This document shows, in pieces, positions 8,278 through 15,530 of a stretch of 20,397 bases of DNA; position 1 is the first letter of the stretch; each line of letters opens with the position of its first letter. Below the pieces are notes generated by a model, which saw only the letters and a program-made list of their open reading frames with translations, made no database searches and was not told the origin of the DNA. The translations under genes and the position numbers were made by a program. Source of the stretch: JBBRMY01 sp038230595 (GTDB taxonomy: Bacteria; Bacteroidota; Ignavibacteria; Tepidaquicellales; Tepidaquicellaceae); the NCBI GenBank assembly GCA_038230595.1, contig JBBRMY010000032.1, positions 1-20,397 on the forward strand. Direction: 5' to 3'.

Positions 8278-9141
8278 TTATACGAAATCAGGGTATTTAG
8301 TAGGCTTTAATTCTTTTAATGCTTGAGCTCCCTGCTCTTCGTTCGGCGGTACCCCATGCCATTTGTAATTATCTTCCATGAATGAAACACCTCTACCCAT
8401 AAATGTCTGAGCAATGATAACTGTTGGCTTACCTTTCATTTCTTTTGCACTGTCAATACTATCAAGGATTTCTTTCATATTGTGTCCGTCAATATTAATT
8501 ACTTCAAAATTGAATGCTCTGAATTTCGCAGTCATATCATCCATATTTAAAACTTCCTGAACTCGGTTATCGATCTGGCAATCATTTTTATCAACAATTA
8601 CTGTCAGGTTATCAAGCTTATGATGAGCTGCTGTCATTATTGCTTCCCATAGCTGCCCTTCCTGAAGCTCTCCATCACCTAGCACACAATAAACATGGTT
8701 CGGCTTCTTATCAAGCTTTAATCCAAGCGCTACTCCTGCAGCTATTGATAATCCCTGACCAAGCGAACCTGATGCGATCTCAACCCCCGGCAAGCCGTGA
8801 GTCTTAAGCGGAGCAGGATGACCTTGAAGACGAGTATTTATCTTTCTAAGCGTCTTCATTTCATCAATTGGATAATATCCTCTTTCAGCAAGCGTTGCAT
8901 ACCAAACAGGAGCTATATGCCCTATAGATACAAAGAAATAATCCCTGTCTTCTTTAAATGGCTGCTCATTATCGATATTCATTTTATTAAAGTATAAGGC
9001 AGTAAAAATATCTGCCATATCCAGCGGACCGCCTGAGTGACCTGACTTTGAGATCAACAGCATATTAATAATATCCCGTCTGATCTGTCTTGCCATCTCA
9101 TCGAGTTCTTCAACTGTTTTAAGTTTTGGATTTGCGCTCAT
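8278..9141 (-). CDS. Transketolase, N-terminal (TPP-binding) subunit
   Basis: N-terminal half of a split transketolase (287 aa), the part that binds the thiamine-diphosphate diphosphate group in the non-oxidative pentose phosphate pathway. Visible motifs are SGHSGGPLDM (33-42), LQGHPAP (105-111), SGSLGQG (124-130), the TPP motif GDGELQEGQLWEA (155-167) with Asn186 about 30 residues later, and GRGVSFME (249-256). It ends at the usual end of such subunits (PTKYPDFV), so it is a complete subunit and not a broken gene. An active enzyme needs the C-terminal subunit with the Pyr and C domains. That gene is usually next door, but here a terminator and an unrelated gene follow. The first 23 bp overlap the end of plsY, suggesting translational coupling. 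Confidence 0.93.
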   Translation of the reverse strand: MSANPKLKTVEELDEMARQIRRDIINMLLISKSGHSGGPLDMADIFTALYFNKMNIDNEQPFKEDRDYFFVSIGHIAPVWYATLAERGYYPIDEMKTLRKINTRLQGHPAPLKTHGLPGVEIASGSLGQGLSIAAGVALGLKLDKKPNHVYCVLGDGELQEGQLWEAIMTAAHHKLDNLTVIVDKNDCQIDNRVQEVLNMDDMTAKFRAFNFEVINIDGHNMKEILDSIDSAKEMKGKPTVIIAQTFMGRGVSFMEDNYKWHGVPPNEEQGAQALKELKPTKYPDFV

Positions 9142-9784
9142 ATGTATAATTTTTTATTAATTCGTAGATTGGGCTGATGTGCTTCAATAATATAATAATT
9201 GCACAGGATGAACAGAATGCAAATAAAAATTCTAAAGTGAAAGAATTCATTTTCTCTGCAGGAATAAATCCTGTTTTTCTAAGTAATGGAAAGAAAAAGA
9301 TAACCGGAAGCGGATACAGAACTGATGCTATAACAGTCGCAACATGAACATTCTGATTTATAAATTTAATTATAACATAATAAATTGCGATCCACAGCGC
9401 GCATAAAGGAAAGCAGAGAACCAACATTTCCCCTGCAGATGTGGAAAGTCCTCTTCCTCCTTTGAACTTCATAAAGATCGAAAAGTTATGACCGAAAATT
9501 ATTAAAATGAATGGGAGAAGAAGCTGATTTAAATTATATGTAGTAAAATTTAAAAGGTAAAAAACAGGAAAAATTCCTTTGATCATATCAAGAATGAGGA
9601 TTATTATTCCGGTATTTCTTGATTGAGTGACTTCATAAGAATTCATAGCACCTACGTTGCCGCTGCCTTTGTATCTTATATCAAAATCATGTCTTCTTTT
9701 GACAACAAGGTAAGCAAAAGGAATCGCGCCGATAAGGTAACATATTATGCAGGTTATACCATACTCAGAAAAAATTTGTATCAA
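9119..9784 (-). CDS. plsY: PlsY-family glycerol-3-phosphate acyltransferase (divergent)
   Basis: Integral membrane acyltransferase that moves an acyl group from acyl-phosphate to glycerol-3-phosphate, the first step of phospholipid synthesis. The 221 aa include about seven hydrophobic segments. Family motifs are recognisable but altered: GSGNVGAMNSYE at 40-51, where the family consensus is SxNxGATNxxR, so Thr and the terminal Arg are replaced by Met47 and Glu51; and GHNFSIFMKFKGGRG at 98-112, where FPVF is normal. The start appears to be TTG; no in-frame ATG lies before the first helix. It overlaps the transketolase gene downstream and lies 58 bp after the DUF1460 gene. It could be a specialised paralogue and not the main PlsY. 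Confidence 0.85.
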   Translation of the reverse strand: MIQIFSEYGITCIICYLIGAIPFAYLVVKRRHDFDIRYKGSGNVGAMNSYEVTQSRNTGIIILILDMIKGIFPVFYLLNFTTYNLNQLLLPFILIIFGHNFSIFMKFKGGRGLSTSAGEMLVLCFPLCALWIAIYYVIIKFINQNVHVATVIASVLYPLPVIFFFPLLRKTGFIPAEKMNSFTLEFLFAFCSSCAIIILLKHISPIYELIKNYTYERKSKT

Positions 9785-9842
9785 ATCTTAAGGTTAAATT
9801 CACTCTAAGATAACTTAGATCATTACTTTATAATTCCTTGGG

Positions 9843-10736
9843 TTATAAAGGACGGGAGACTATTAGTCCATTCTGTTTTTTATTTCCCATTATATATCCT
9901 TTCACATCTGTATCAGAAATAAGAACTTTTTTATATTTTGAAGAAGCATGCAGTATTCTAGTAACTCCATCTTCCTTATAGATCAATCCGGTATGAGTAA
10001 TATCGAGACCGTCGATCTCAGTTGTGATCCCATAGATGTCCCCGCTCTCTAGCTTATCATAATATGTATCAAGAGTAGAAACCGGAAGATAATACATCTG
10101 TCTTGAGTTTATTTCATACTCGACAGACTTCATTACGTTTAGATTGTCTTCACTTTTCGAAAGCTGCTTGTAAGAGTCAGGATGTGTAGTCATAAAATTT
10201 ATAGTTCGGTTGTACTCAATTCCGCCGATCTCCTGAGTGATATCTCTTACAATTCCTTTTTTATTGTTATCATATAGCCAGTCAGAAAAATAATGAAGTC
10301 TGGACGGATAGCCATCAAGTGTGCCGCTTCTGTATCTTATAGCAGTAAGCTCTTTTTTGTAATTTTTAAAATCAGTATTTCCTGACTTAATGCATCTTGA
10401 CATAGCAAGACAGTTTTCAACGAATGTAACGCAATCAAGTCCTGTTACCATTACGACTAATGATTCGCTGTTAGTATTCTTATCAAGTGTGGATGCAACA
10501 TATTCAGTATCAAGAAAAGACCTTCCAACAGTTATCATGATCTCCCCCATGCTCTTATCTGCCAGGGAAACATCGAATGACTTCAGGATCTTTTTACATT
10601 TCATATCTTCATAGTCATCAGCTATGTTTAGAAATTTTTCAATTCCTGAATTGCTTCCTTTTGCAAAAACCGATGAAGCAAATCCTGCTGACAAACCTAA
10701 TAATGCGGCAGCTCTTAAAAAATCTTTTCTATTCAT
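9843..10736 (-). CDS. DUF1460 family, secreted N-acetylmuramoyl-L-alanine amidase-like protein
   Basis: 297-aa exported protein of the DUF1460 family, which has the NlpC/P60 cysteine-hydrolase fold; characterised relatives cut peptidoglycan fragments between N-acetylmuramic acid and L-Ala. The signal peptide starts MNRKDFLR with a long Ala/Leu core and a cut near Ala25; it resembles a Tat signal but has Arg-Lys, not twin Arg. The catalytic cysteine is likely Cys102 in GLDCVTFVEN (99-108), with His248 in DITHTGLIY (245-253), and LHASS (262-266) is also conserved. The GDI at 232-234 and the SRLHYFSDW segment at 145-153 are typical. Likely periplasmic, in cell-wall turnover or muropeptide recovery. 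A 58-bp gap separates it from plsY. A divergent 93-bp AT-rich gap separates it from the GNAT gene. Confidence 0.85.
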   Translation of the reverse strand: MNRKDFLRAAALLGLSAGFASSVFAKGSNSGIEKFLNIADDYEDMKCKKILKSFDVSLADKSMGEIMITVGRSFLDTEYVASTLDKNTNSESLVVMVTGLDCVTFVENCLAMSRCIKSGNTDFKNYKKELTAIRYRSGTLDGYPSRLHYFSDWLYDNNKKGIVRDITQEIGGIEYNRTINFMTTHPDSYKQLSKSEDNLNVMKSVEYEINSRQMYYLPVSTLDTYYDKLESGDIYGITTEIDGLDITHTGLIYKEDGVTRILHASSKYKKVLISDTDVKGYIMGNKKQNGLIVSRPL

Positions 10737-10829
10737 ATATTAATTATTCAAAAGTTCTTGTAATGCTTCTATACTAAATTTATTTATTAAATATTCTATA
10801 TTAAACTCATTAATTCATTAAACATCCAT

Positions 10830-11285
10830 ATGCCAGTAAAAATTATCCGCGCAAAAGAAAAGCATTCTAAAGAAATAAAAAGACTTTTAAATGAGCTTGC
10901 AGTATTTGAAAAGCTTGAACCGCCGACTGAAGATGCTTATAAAAGACTTATTAAAGATGCTTTTGGGAAAAAACCGCTACTTAATATTCTACTCGCAAAA
11001 GACGGAGAAAGTTTTGTAGGATATGCGATTTATTTTTTTACTTATTCTTCGTTTCTGGCTAAAAAAACGCTATATCTTGAAGATATATTTATTAGCGAAA
11101 CTCACAGAAGGAATGGTATCGGAATGTATTTTTTTAATAAGCTGGAGAATATTGCGAAAAAGAAGAGTTGCGGAAGAATGGAATGGTGCGTTCTCGACTG
11201 GAATCTTAAGGCAATTGCATTCTATGAAAACTTAGGCGCAAAGCAATTAAATAACTGGATATATTACAGAAAGGTCATGGAATAA
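10830..11285 (+). CDS. GNAT N-acetyltransferase, spermidine/diamine acetyltransferase-like
   Basis: 151-aa cytoplasmic acetyl-CoA-dependent N-acetyltransferase. The acetyl-CoA pyrophosphate loop is HRRNGIG at 92-98, preceded by strand 4 LEDIFIS (83-89). MEWCVLDWN (117-125) and AIAFYENLGA (128-137), with Tyr132 as the probable general acid, are the signature of the SSAT / thialysine acetyltransferase subgroup. This suggests a polyamine or lysine-analogue substrate, but substrate prediction within GNAT is weak. It is divergent from the DUF1460 gene and convergent with the histidine kinase; the two stop codons are only 5 bp apart, so terminators must lie inside coding sequence or read-through antisense RNA is made. 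Confidence 0.9.
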   Translation: MPVKIIRAKEKHSKEIKRLLNELAVFEKLEPPTEDAYKRLIKDAFGKKPLLNILLAKDGESFVGYAIYFFTYSSFLAKKTLYLEDIFISETHRRNGIGMYFFNKLENIAKKKSCGRMEWCVLDWNLKAIAFYENLGAKQLNNWIYYRKVME

Positions 11286-11290
11286 TGTTG

Positions 11291-12412
11291 TTAAAGATTC
11301 TCCTGAACTTTGGGAATAGTAAAATAAAAAGTACCGCCTTTTCCGGCGACTGAATTAACTCCAATATGACCGCCATGCATTTCAACAATCTTTTTGCAGG
11401 AAGACAACCCTATACCTGTTCCTTCAGCATATTCATCAGAGTGAAGTCTCTCCATAAACTCAAAGATCTTGTGCTCAAGCTTTTGTTCAAAGCCGATACC
11501 ATTATCAGCAATATTTATAGTATAAAATCCGCCGGCTTCTTTCCATGTAACATTAATTTTAGGAGCAATTTCCAACCGGTACTTTATTGAATTTGAAAAA
11601 AGATTTTGAAACAGACGTACGAGATGAGATCTAATACCTAATACTTCAGGTAATTTAGGGATATCAAATACAGCTTTGTTTAATTTTATCTCATCACTAA
11701 GAAATTCTAGTGCCTGACTGCATACTTCATTTAAAGATACCAATTTAAAATCAGTGGTCTTTGTCTCCAGTTTAGAATATTCAAGCAGATCATTTATCAT
11801 TGTACGCATACGGGTTGTATTTTGCACAATGTAAGAGAACATTTCCTCCGCTTGAGAACCGGTTTCCAGAAGCTTTCTTCTTTCAATCAGCTGTACCATA
11901 TTTAAAATAGTATTCAGCGGAGCCTGCAGATCATGAGAAGCCATAAATGCAAAGCGTTCCAGTTCCTGATTTATCTGCTTTAATTTTTTTGAAGTCTCTT
12001 CAGCTTCTTTACGTGCTATGAGTAATTCTTTTTCATACTGCTTTCGCTGAGAGATATCAATTACAGATATTCTATAAAAAGGCGTGCCACCGTCTTTCAC
12101 TAATATTCGATTTGCATAGATAAGTGCGGGTATCCGTAACTGTCCTTCACCTTTTAACTCCATGTTTATTTCAGAAACTTTTCCATCCATTTGCAGCAAG
12201 GGCATCATGTGAGTTTCAAAATACATTTTTCCGCCCATATCAAGAAGATCAGGAAATAAGATCTTATTTAATACATTTTCTCTTTTTAAATGTAGCCATT
12301 TAAGTAATGTGTCGTTTACACTAACAATCAACCAATCAGAACTTATTGTTATGTATCCGCAAGGAGAACTATCATAATGATCGGGGGGTTCTGTATATTG
12401 AACTTTTTTCAA
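11291..12412 (-). CDS. PAS-domain sensor histidine kinase, RsbP-type PAS input
   Basis: 373-aa cytoplasmic histidine kinase with no membrane segment. Domains: PAS (about 12-122), a coiled-coil linker (123-155), HisKA with H-box ASHDLQAPL and phospho-acceptor His160, then HATPase with N-box QNLFSNS (269-275), G1 DNGIGF (303-308), an F-box around KIFEFMERLH (315-324) and G2 GTGIGLS (331-337). All catalytic boxes are intact. The PAS starts with PCGYITIS (17-24) and has YFETHMMPLL (64-73), features I associate with the PAS of Bacillus RsbP. The start appears to be TTG, one base after the stop of the RsbQ-like hydrolase. RsbQ/PAS pairs are known bipartite sensors with various outputs, so this kinase probably reports a hydrolase-derived signal. 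No response regulator is in the window. Confidence 0.9.
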   Translation of the reverse strand: MKKVQYTEPPDHYDSSPCGYITISSDWLIVSVNDTLLKWLHLKRENVLNKILFPDLLDMGGKMYFETHMMPLLQMDGKVSEINMELKGEGQLRIPALIYANRILVKDGGTPFYRISVIDISQRKQYEKELLIARKEAEETSKKLKQINQELERFAFMASHDLQAPLNTILNMVQLIERRKLLETGSQAEEMFSYIVQNTTRMRTMINDLLEYSKLETKTTDFKLVSLNEVCSQALEFLSDEIKLNKAVFDIPKLPEVLGIRSHLVRLFQNLFSNSIKYRLEIAPKINVTWKEAGGFYTINIADNGIGFEQKLEHKIFEFMERLHSDEYAEGTGIGLSSCKKIVEMHGGHIGVNSVAGKGGTFYFTIPKVQENL

Positions 12413-12413
12413 C

Positions 12414-13214
12414 TTAATTACTAAGATAGGATTTTATAGATCTGATGGTTTGCTCAGGGGAGGTAAGATGCGGGCAATGCCCGGGGGATTTAAGCTGCTC
12501 GAATTTGCTGTTCTTAATTTTTTCGTGGACATACATTCCTACTTTTACTGGAGCAATGACATCGGGATCAGATTGAATGATCAATGTCGGAGTTGTAACA
12601 TTAGACAGGTCACTTCTGTTATCTCCTGTAAATGTTACTTTAGCAAAATGTCTTGCAATTTCAGGATTCATTCTGCAAAAGCTGTTATTCAATTCGACTG
12701 AATACTCAGGCTTATCCTGTTCTCCTGCTATAATCGGAGTTATGTAGCTGGACCAACCCAGATAATTACTTTCAAGCATTTCGATCAATCCATCAATATC
12801 TTTTTTCTCAAAACCTCCGTAATATTCGTTATCATTTATATAACAAGGTGATGGACCGATCATGATCAGATCTTTGAAAAGATCAGGACGCTTAACTGAT
12901 GCCAAACTTCCTATCATGCTGCTGACAGAATGACCAACAAATATTATATTTTTTAAATGAAGCTCGTCGCATAATTCGATAACATCATCGGCATACCCGC
13001 TCAGTGAACTGTATTTTTGAAAATCGTATGCGCGCTCATCTGATTTTCCTGAGCCAACATGATCAAATATTATAATATCATAGTCCTTCTCAAATGCCGG
13101 AGTAACAAATCTCCACATATTCTGATCACAACCATAGCCATGAGCAAACATTATAGTCTGTTTGCCATTTCCAAATCGCTTTACGTTATTTTTATTTTGC
13201 GCTTTTGTGATCAT
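12414..13214 (-). CDS. RsbQ-like alpha/beta hydrolase, putative signal-generating partner of the PAS kinase
   Basis: 266-aa cytoplasmic alpha/beta hydrolase that closely resembles Bacillus subtilis RsbQ along its length (269 aa in RsbQ), including GYGCDQNMW (26-34), DHVGSGKSD (51-59) and IGPSPCYIND (119-128). The catalytic triad is intact: Ser96 in VGHSVS (93-98), Asp218 in SDPDVIAP (215-222) and His246 in GHCPH (245-249). RsbQ binds a small hydrophobic ligand and activates the PAS-phosphatase RsbP in energy stress; plant KAI2/D14 receptors belong to the same group. Here it lies 20 bp after dnaB and one base before the PAS kinase, so both are likely coupled in translation. A general esterase role is possible, but the neighbour argues for signalling. 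Confidence 0.9.
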   Translation of the reverse strand: MITKAQNKNNVKRFGNGKQTIMFAHGYGCDQNMWRFVTPAFEKDYDIIIFDHVGSGKSDERAYDFQKYSSLSGYADDVIELCDELHLKNIIFVGHSVSSMIGSLASVKRPDLFKDLIMIGPSPCYINDNEYYGGFEKKDIDGLIEMLESNYLGWSSYITPIIAGEQDKPEYSVELNNSFCRMNPEIARHFAKVTFTGDNRSDLSNVTTPTLIIQSDPDVIAPVKVGMYVHEKIKNSKFEQLKSPGHCPHLTSPEQTIRSIKSYLSN

Positions 13215-13234
13215 TATATTTTATGATGATATTT

Positions 13235-14692
13235 TTAAAATCCTGCGTCACCCGGTTCGGAAATATCTATAACAGGAGCTTTATCATTCTGTGCGAAGAG
13301 AGCATACTCGCTTAAGAAAATAAAATTCTGAAGATGTCCTGTCGGTCCGTTTCTTTGCTTACCGATAATAATTTCTGCTTTCCTTTTTAATTCTTCATAG
13401 TCAGGCTGGAGAGGATCTACCTTAATACCCATTATAGGGCGGTGAACAAATATAACAACGTCAGCATCCTGTTCGATAGAACCGGATTCTCTCAGGTCAG
13501 AAAGCACCGGCATTTTTTCCTTTCCTCTGCCTTCAATTCCCCGGTTAAGCTGGGCGCATGCAACTACAGGTATATCAAGCTCCTTAGCAAGAGCTTTAAG
13601 ACCTCTTGAAACATAACCAACTTCGAGATCTCTTCGTTCAGAAGATTCAGGTCCTTTTACAAGCTGAAGATAGTCGACGATAATCATATCGATATTATTT
13701 TCTTTCTTCATTCTTCTTGCCTTTGCCCTGATCTCAAAAATAGACAATGAACTTGAATCGTCAATAAAGATATTAGTTTTCAGCTTATGATATGTTGAAG
13801 CGAGTTTATTCCATTCTTCAGGGGATGATTTTCCTATCTTTAATCTCTGTCCGTTTATCTTTGCTTCTGTTGAAAGCATTCTGATTAGAAGCTCTTTAAA
13901 AGACATTTCCAGAGAGAATATGCCAATATTCTTTTTTGAAATTATAGAAGCATTTCTTGCTATGTTCATTGCAAATGCAGTTTTTCCATGTGAAGGTCGT
14001 CCGGCTATGATTATCAATTCAGAGTTCTGAAAGCCTCCTGTCATATCATCAAGCATTGAGTAACCTGTCGGTACTCCTGTTACATACTTGCTCGTTCTTC
14101 TTTCTGCAAGTTCATTGACAAGCTTATCTATCTCAGAGCTGACAGAAATAATTTTTTTCTTTGAGAGCGTTGATGAAACATCAAGGAACTGCTTATCAGC
14201 TTCATCAAGGATCGTATAAGTACTTGTAGATGGATCAAGACATTTCTCTGTTACATCAGAACAGATAGAGATAAGGCTTCGCAGTAAATATTTTTCATAG
14301 ATTATCTGAGCATATTTAACTGAGTTTGCAGATGTAGAAACGGAATTAATAACATCCATTATATAATCAGCACCGCCGACTTCTTCGAATTTTTTAATTT
14401 TTTTCAGTTCTTCGATCAGTGTAACAGGATCGATAGGCTCATTCTTTTCAGTAAGGTTTATTATAGCCTGATAAATAAAAGAATTTTTTCTGGAGTAAAA
14501 ATATTTTACATCGAGAAGGTCGGTAACATTATTGAGAACATCATTATCTATTAAGATAGCGCCTAGTACATTTGATTCAAGATCCAATGCCTGAGGCGGC
14601 TGCATATCTATAGTCCTGCCGTTACCCTTTCCAAAGTAATTATCGTTAGGAGCATTATTCTCTTCTTTTTGAACGTATCTCGTCTTTGCCAT
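13235..14692 (-). CDS. dnaB: Replicative DNA helicase DnaB
   Basis: Hexameric 5'-3' helicase that unwinds the chromosome at the replication fork and loads with primase. 485 aa. The N-terminal DnaB domain occupies about 32-135, a linker follows to about 185, and the RecA-like motor domain about 200-465. Walker A is GRPSHGKTA (231-239), catalytic Glu262 lies in SLEM, Walker B is MIIVDY with Asp340, and the arginine-finger motif is GKQRNG (444-449). Walker A normally reads RPSMGKT, so His235 is a variant. The extra N-terminal 30 residues are polar and probably flexible. No intein is present. It is the third gene of the coaBC operon, 28 bp after udg and 20 bp before the RsbQ-like gene. Confidence 0.97.
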   Translation of the reverse strand: MAKTRYVQKEENNAPNDNYFGKGNGRTIDMQPPQALDLESNVLGAILIDNDVLNNVTDLLDVKYFYSRKNSFIYQAIINLTEKNEPIDPVTLIEELKKIKKFEEVGGADYIMDVINSVSTSANSVKYAQIIYEKYLLRSLISICSDVTEKCLDPSTSTYTILDEADKQFLDVSSTLSKKKIISVSSEIDKLVNELAERRTSKYVTGVPTGYSMLDDMTGGFQNSELIIIAGRPSHGKTAFAMNIARNASIISKKNIGIFSLEMSFKELLIRMLSTEAKINGQRLKIGKSSPEEWNKLASTYHKLKTNIFIDDSSSLSIFEIRAKARRMKKENNIDMIIVDYLQLVKGPESSERRDLEVGYVSRGLKALAKELDIPVVACAQLNRGIEGRGKEKMPVLSDLRESGSIEQDADVVIFVHRPIMGIKVDPLQPDYEELKRKAEIIIGKQRNGPTGHLQNFIFLSEYALFAQNDKAPVIDISEPGDAGF

Positions 14693-14720
14693 TAATGCTT
14701 AATAAAAATTTTAAATTGAT

Positions 14721-15530
14721 CTACTTTACTGCCTTATCATATTCTTTTCTGAGAAGCTGAACATCTTCCCAGGTTGGTTTTTTCCAGTTTGGATTTCTCA
14801 GCAATGCAGCCGGATGATATGTAACCATGAGCTTAATGCCCCGGTAATCGTGAAACTTTCCTCTAAGCTTTCCAAGCGGCTCCTTTGTACCAAGCAATGA
14901 CTGAGAAGCAAAAGTACCTAATGCAAGAATGAACTTCGGCTTGATAAGATCAAGCTGCTTATGTAGATATGGCATGCAAGCATCGATCTCTTCAGGCTCA
15001 GGATTTCTGTTTGACGGTGGACGCGATTTTAAAATATTACATATAAAAATATCTTCGCGCTTAAAATTAATTGCTTCAAGGATCTTAGTAAGAAGCTGCC
15101 CTGCTCTACCAACAAATGGCATTCCCTGAAGATCTTCAGATTCACCGGGAGCCTCGCCAACTACAACTAATTTTGCATTTGGATTACCTTCTCCGAAAAC
15201 AATTTTGGTTCTTGTTCTGTATAAATGACACTTCATGCAGTCTTCCATCAGAACTTTCATCTCTTTAAGAGATTTAGCCTTTGTCCACTCTTCATCACAA
15301 AGCTCAAGAACAGAAAGCTTTGGCTTTTTTGTTTTTGTCTCTAAAGTATTTTCCGAACCTGCGTAAGAATTATCACTTTTTTCTTTAACAGTTTCTATAT
15401 TATTGAATGTTAGACTTTCAATTTTTTGAACGTCTTCAGGATAAATATCATAAGAATTATATTTGCTGTGATAGCTTAAGAATTTTTTTGCTTTGTCGAT
15501 GAGCTCTATATATGCGTCGCTTTCGTTCAT
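14721..15530 (-). CDS. Family-4 uracil-DNA glycosylase (SPO1 polymerase-related type)
   Basis: Removes uracil from DNA for base-excision repair; an iron-sulfur family-4 enzyme. The 269 aa comprise an about 85-residue variable, charged N-terminal extension and the catalytic domain. Motif A GEAPGESED (125-133), then PFVGRAGQLL (138-147), and motif HPAALL (239-244) are clear. Fe-S ligands Cys98 and Cys101 (CMKC) and Cys185 fit the family. The third canonical cysteine, in KCRPP, is Ser169 here (KSRPP, codon TCG); a Cys lies five residues earlier at 164 (ICN). The start ATG overlaps the coaBC stop (TAATG). Confidence 0.93.
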   Translation of the reverse strand: MNESDAYIELIDKAKKFLSYHSKYNSYDIYPEDVQKIESLTFNNIETVKEKSDNSYAGSENTLETKTKKPKLSVLELCDEEWTKAKSLKEMKVLMEDCMKCHLYRTRTKIVFGEGNPNAKLVVVGEAPGESEDLQGMPFVGRAGQLLTKILEAINFKREDIFICNILKSRPPSNRNPEPEEIDACMPYLHKQLDLIKPKFILALGTFASQSLLGTKEPLGKLRGKFHDYRGIKLMVTYHPAALLRNPNWKKPTWEDVQLLRKEYDKAVK

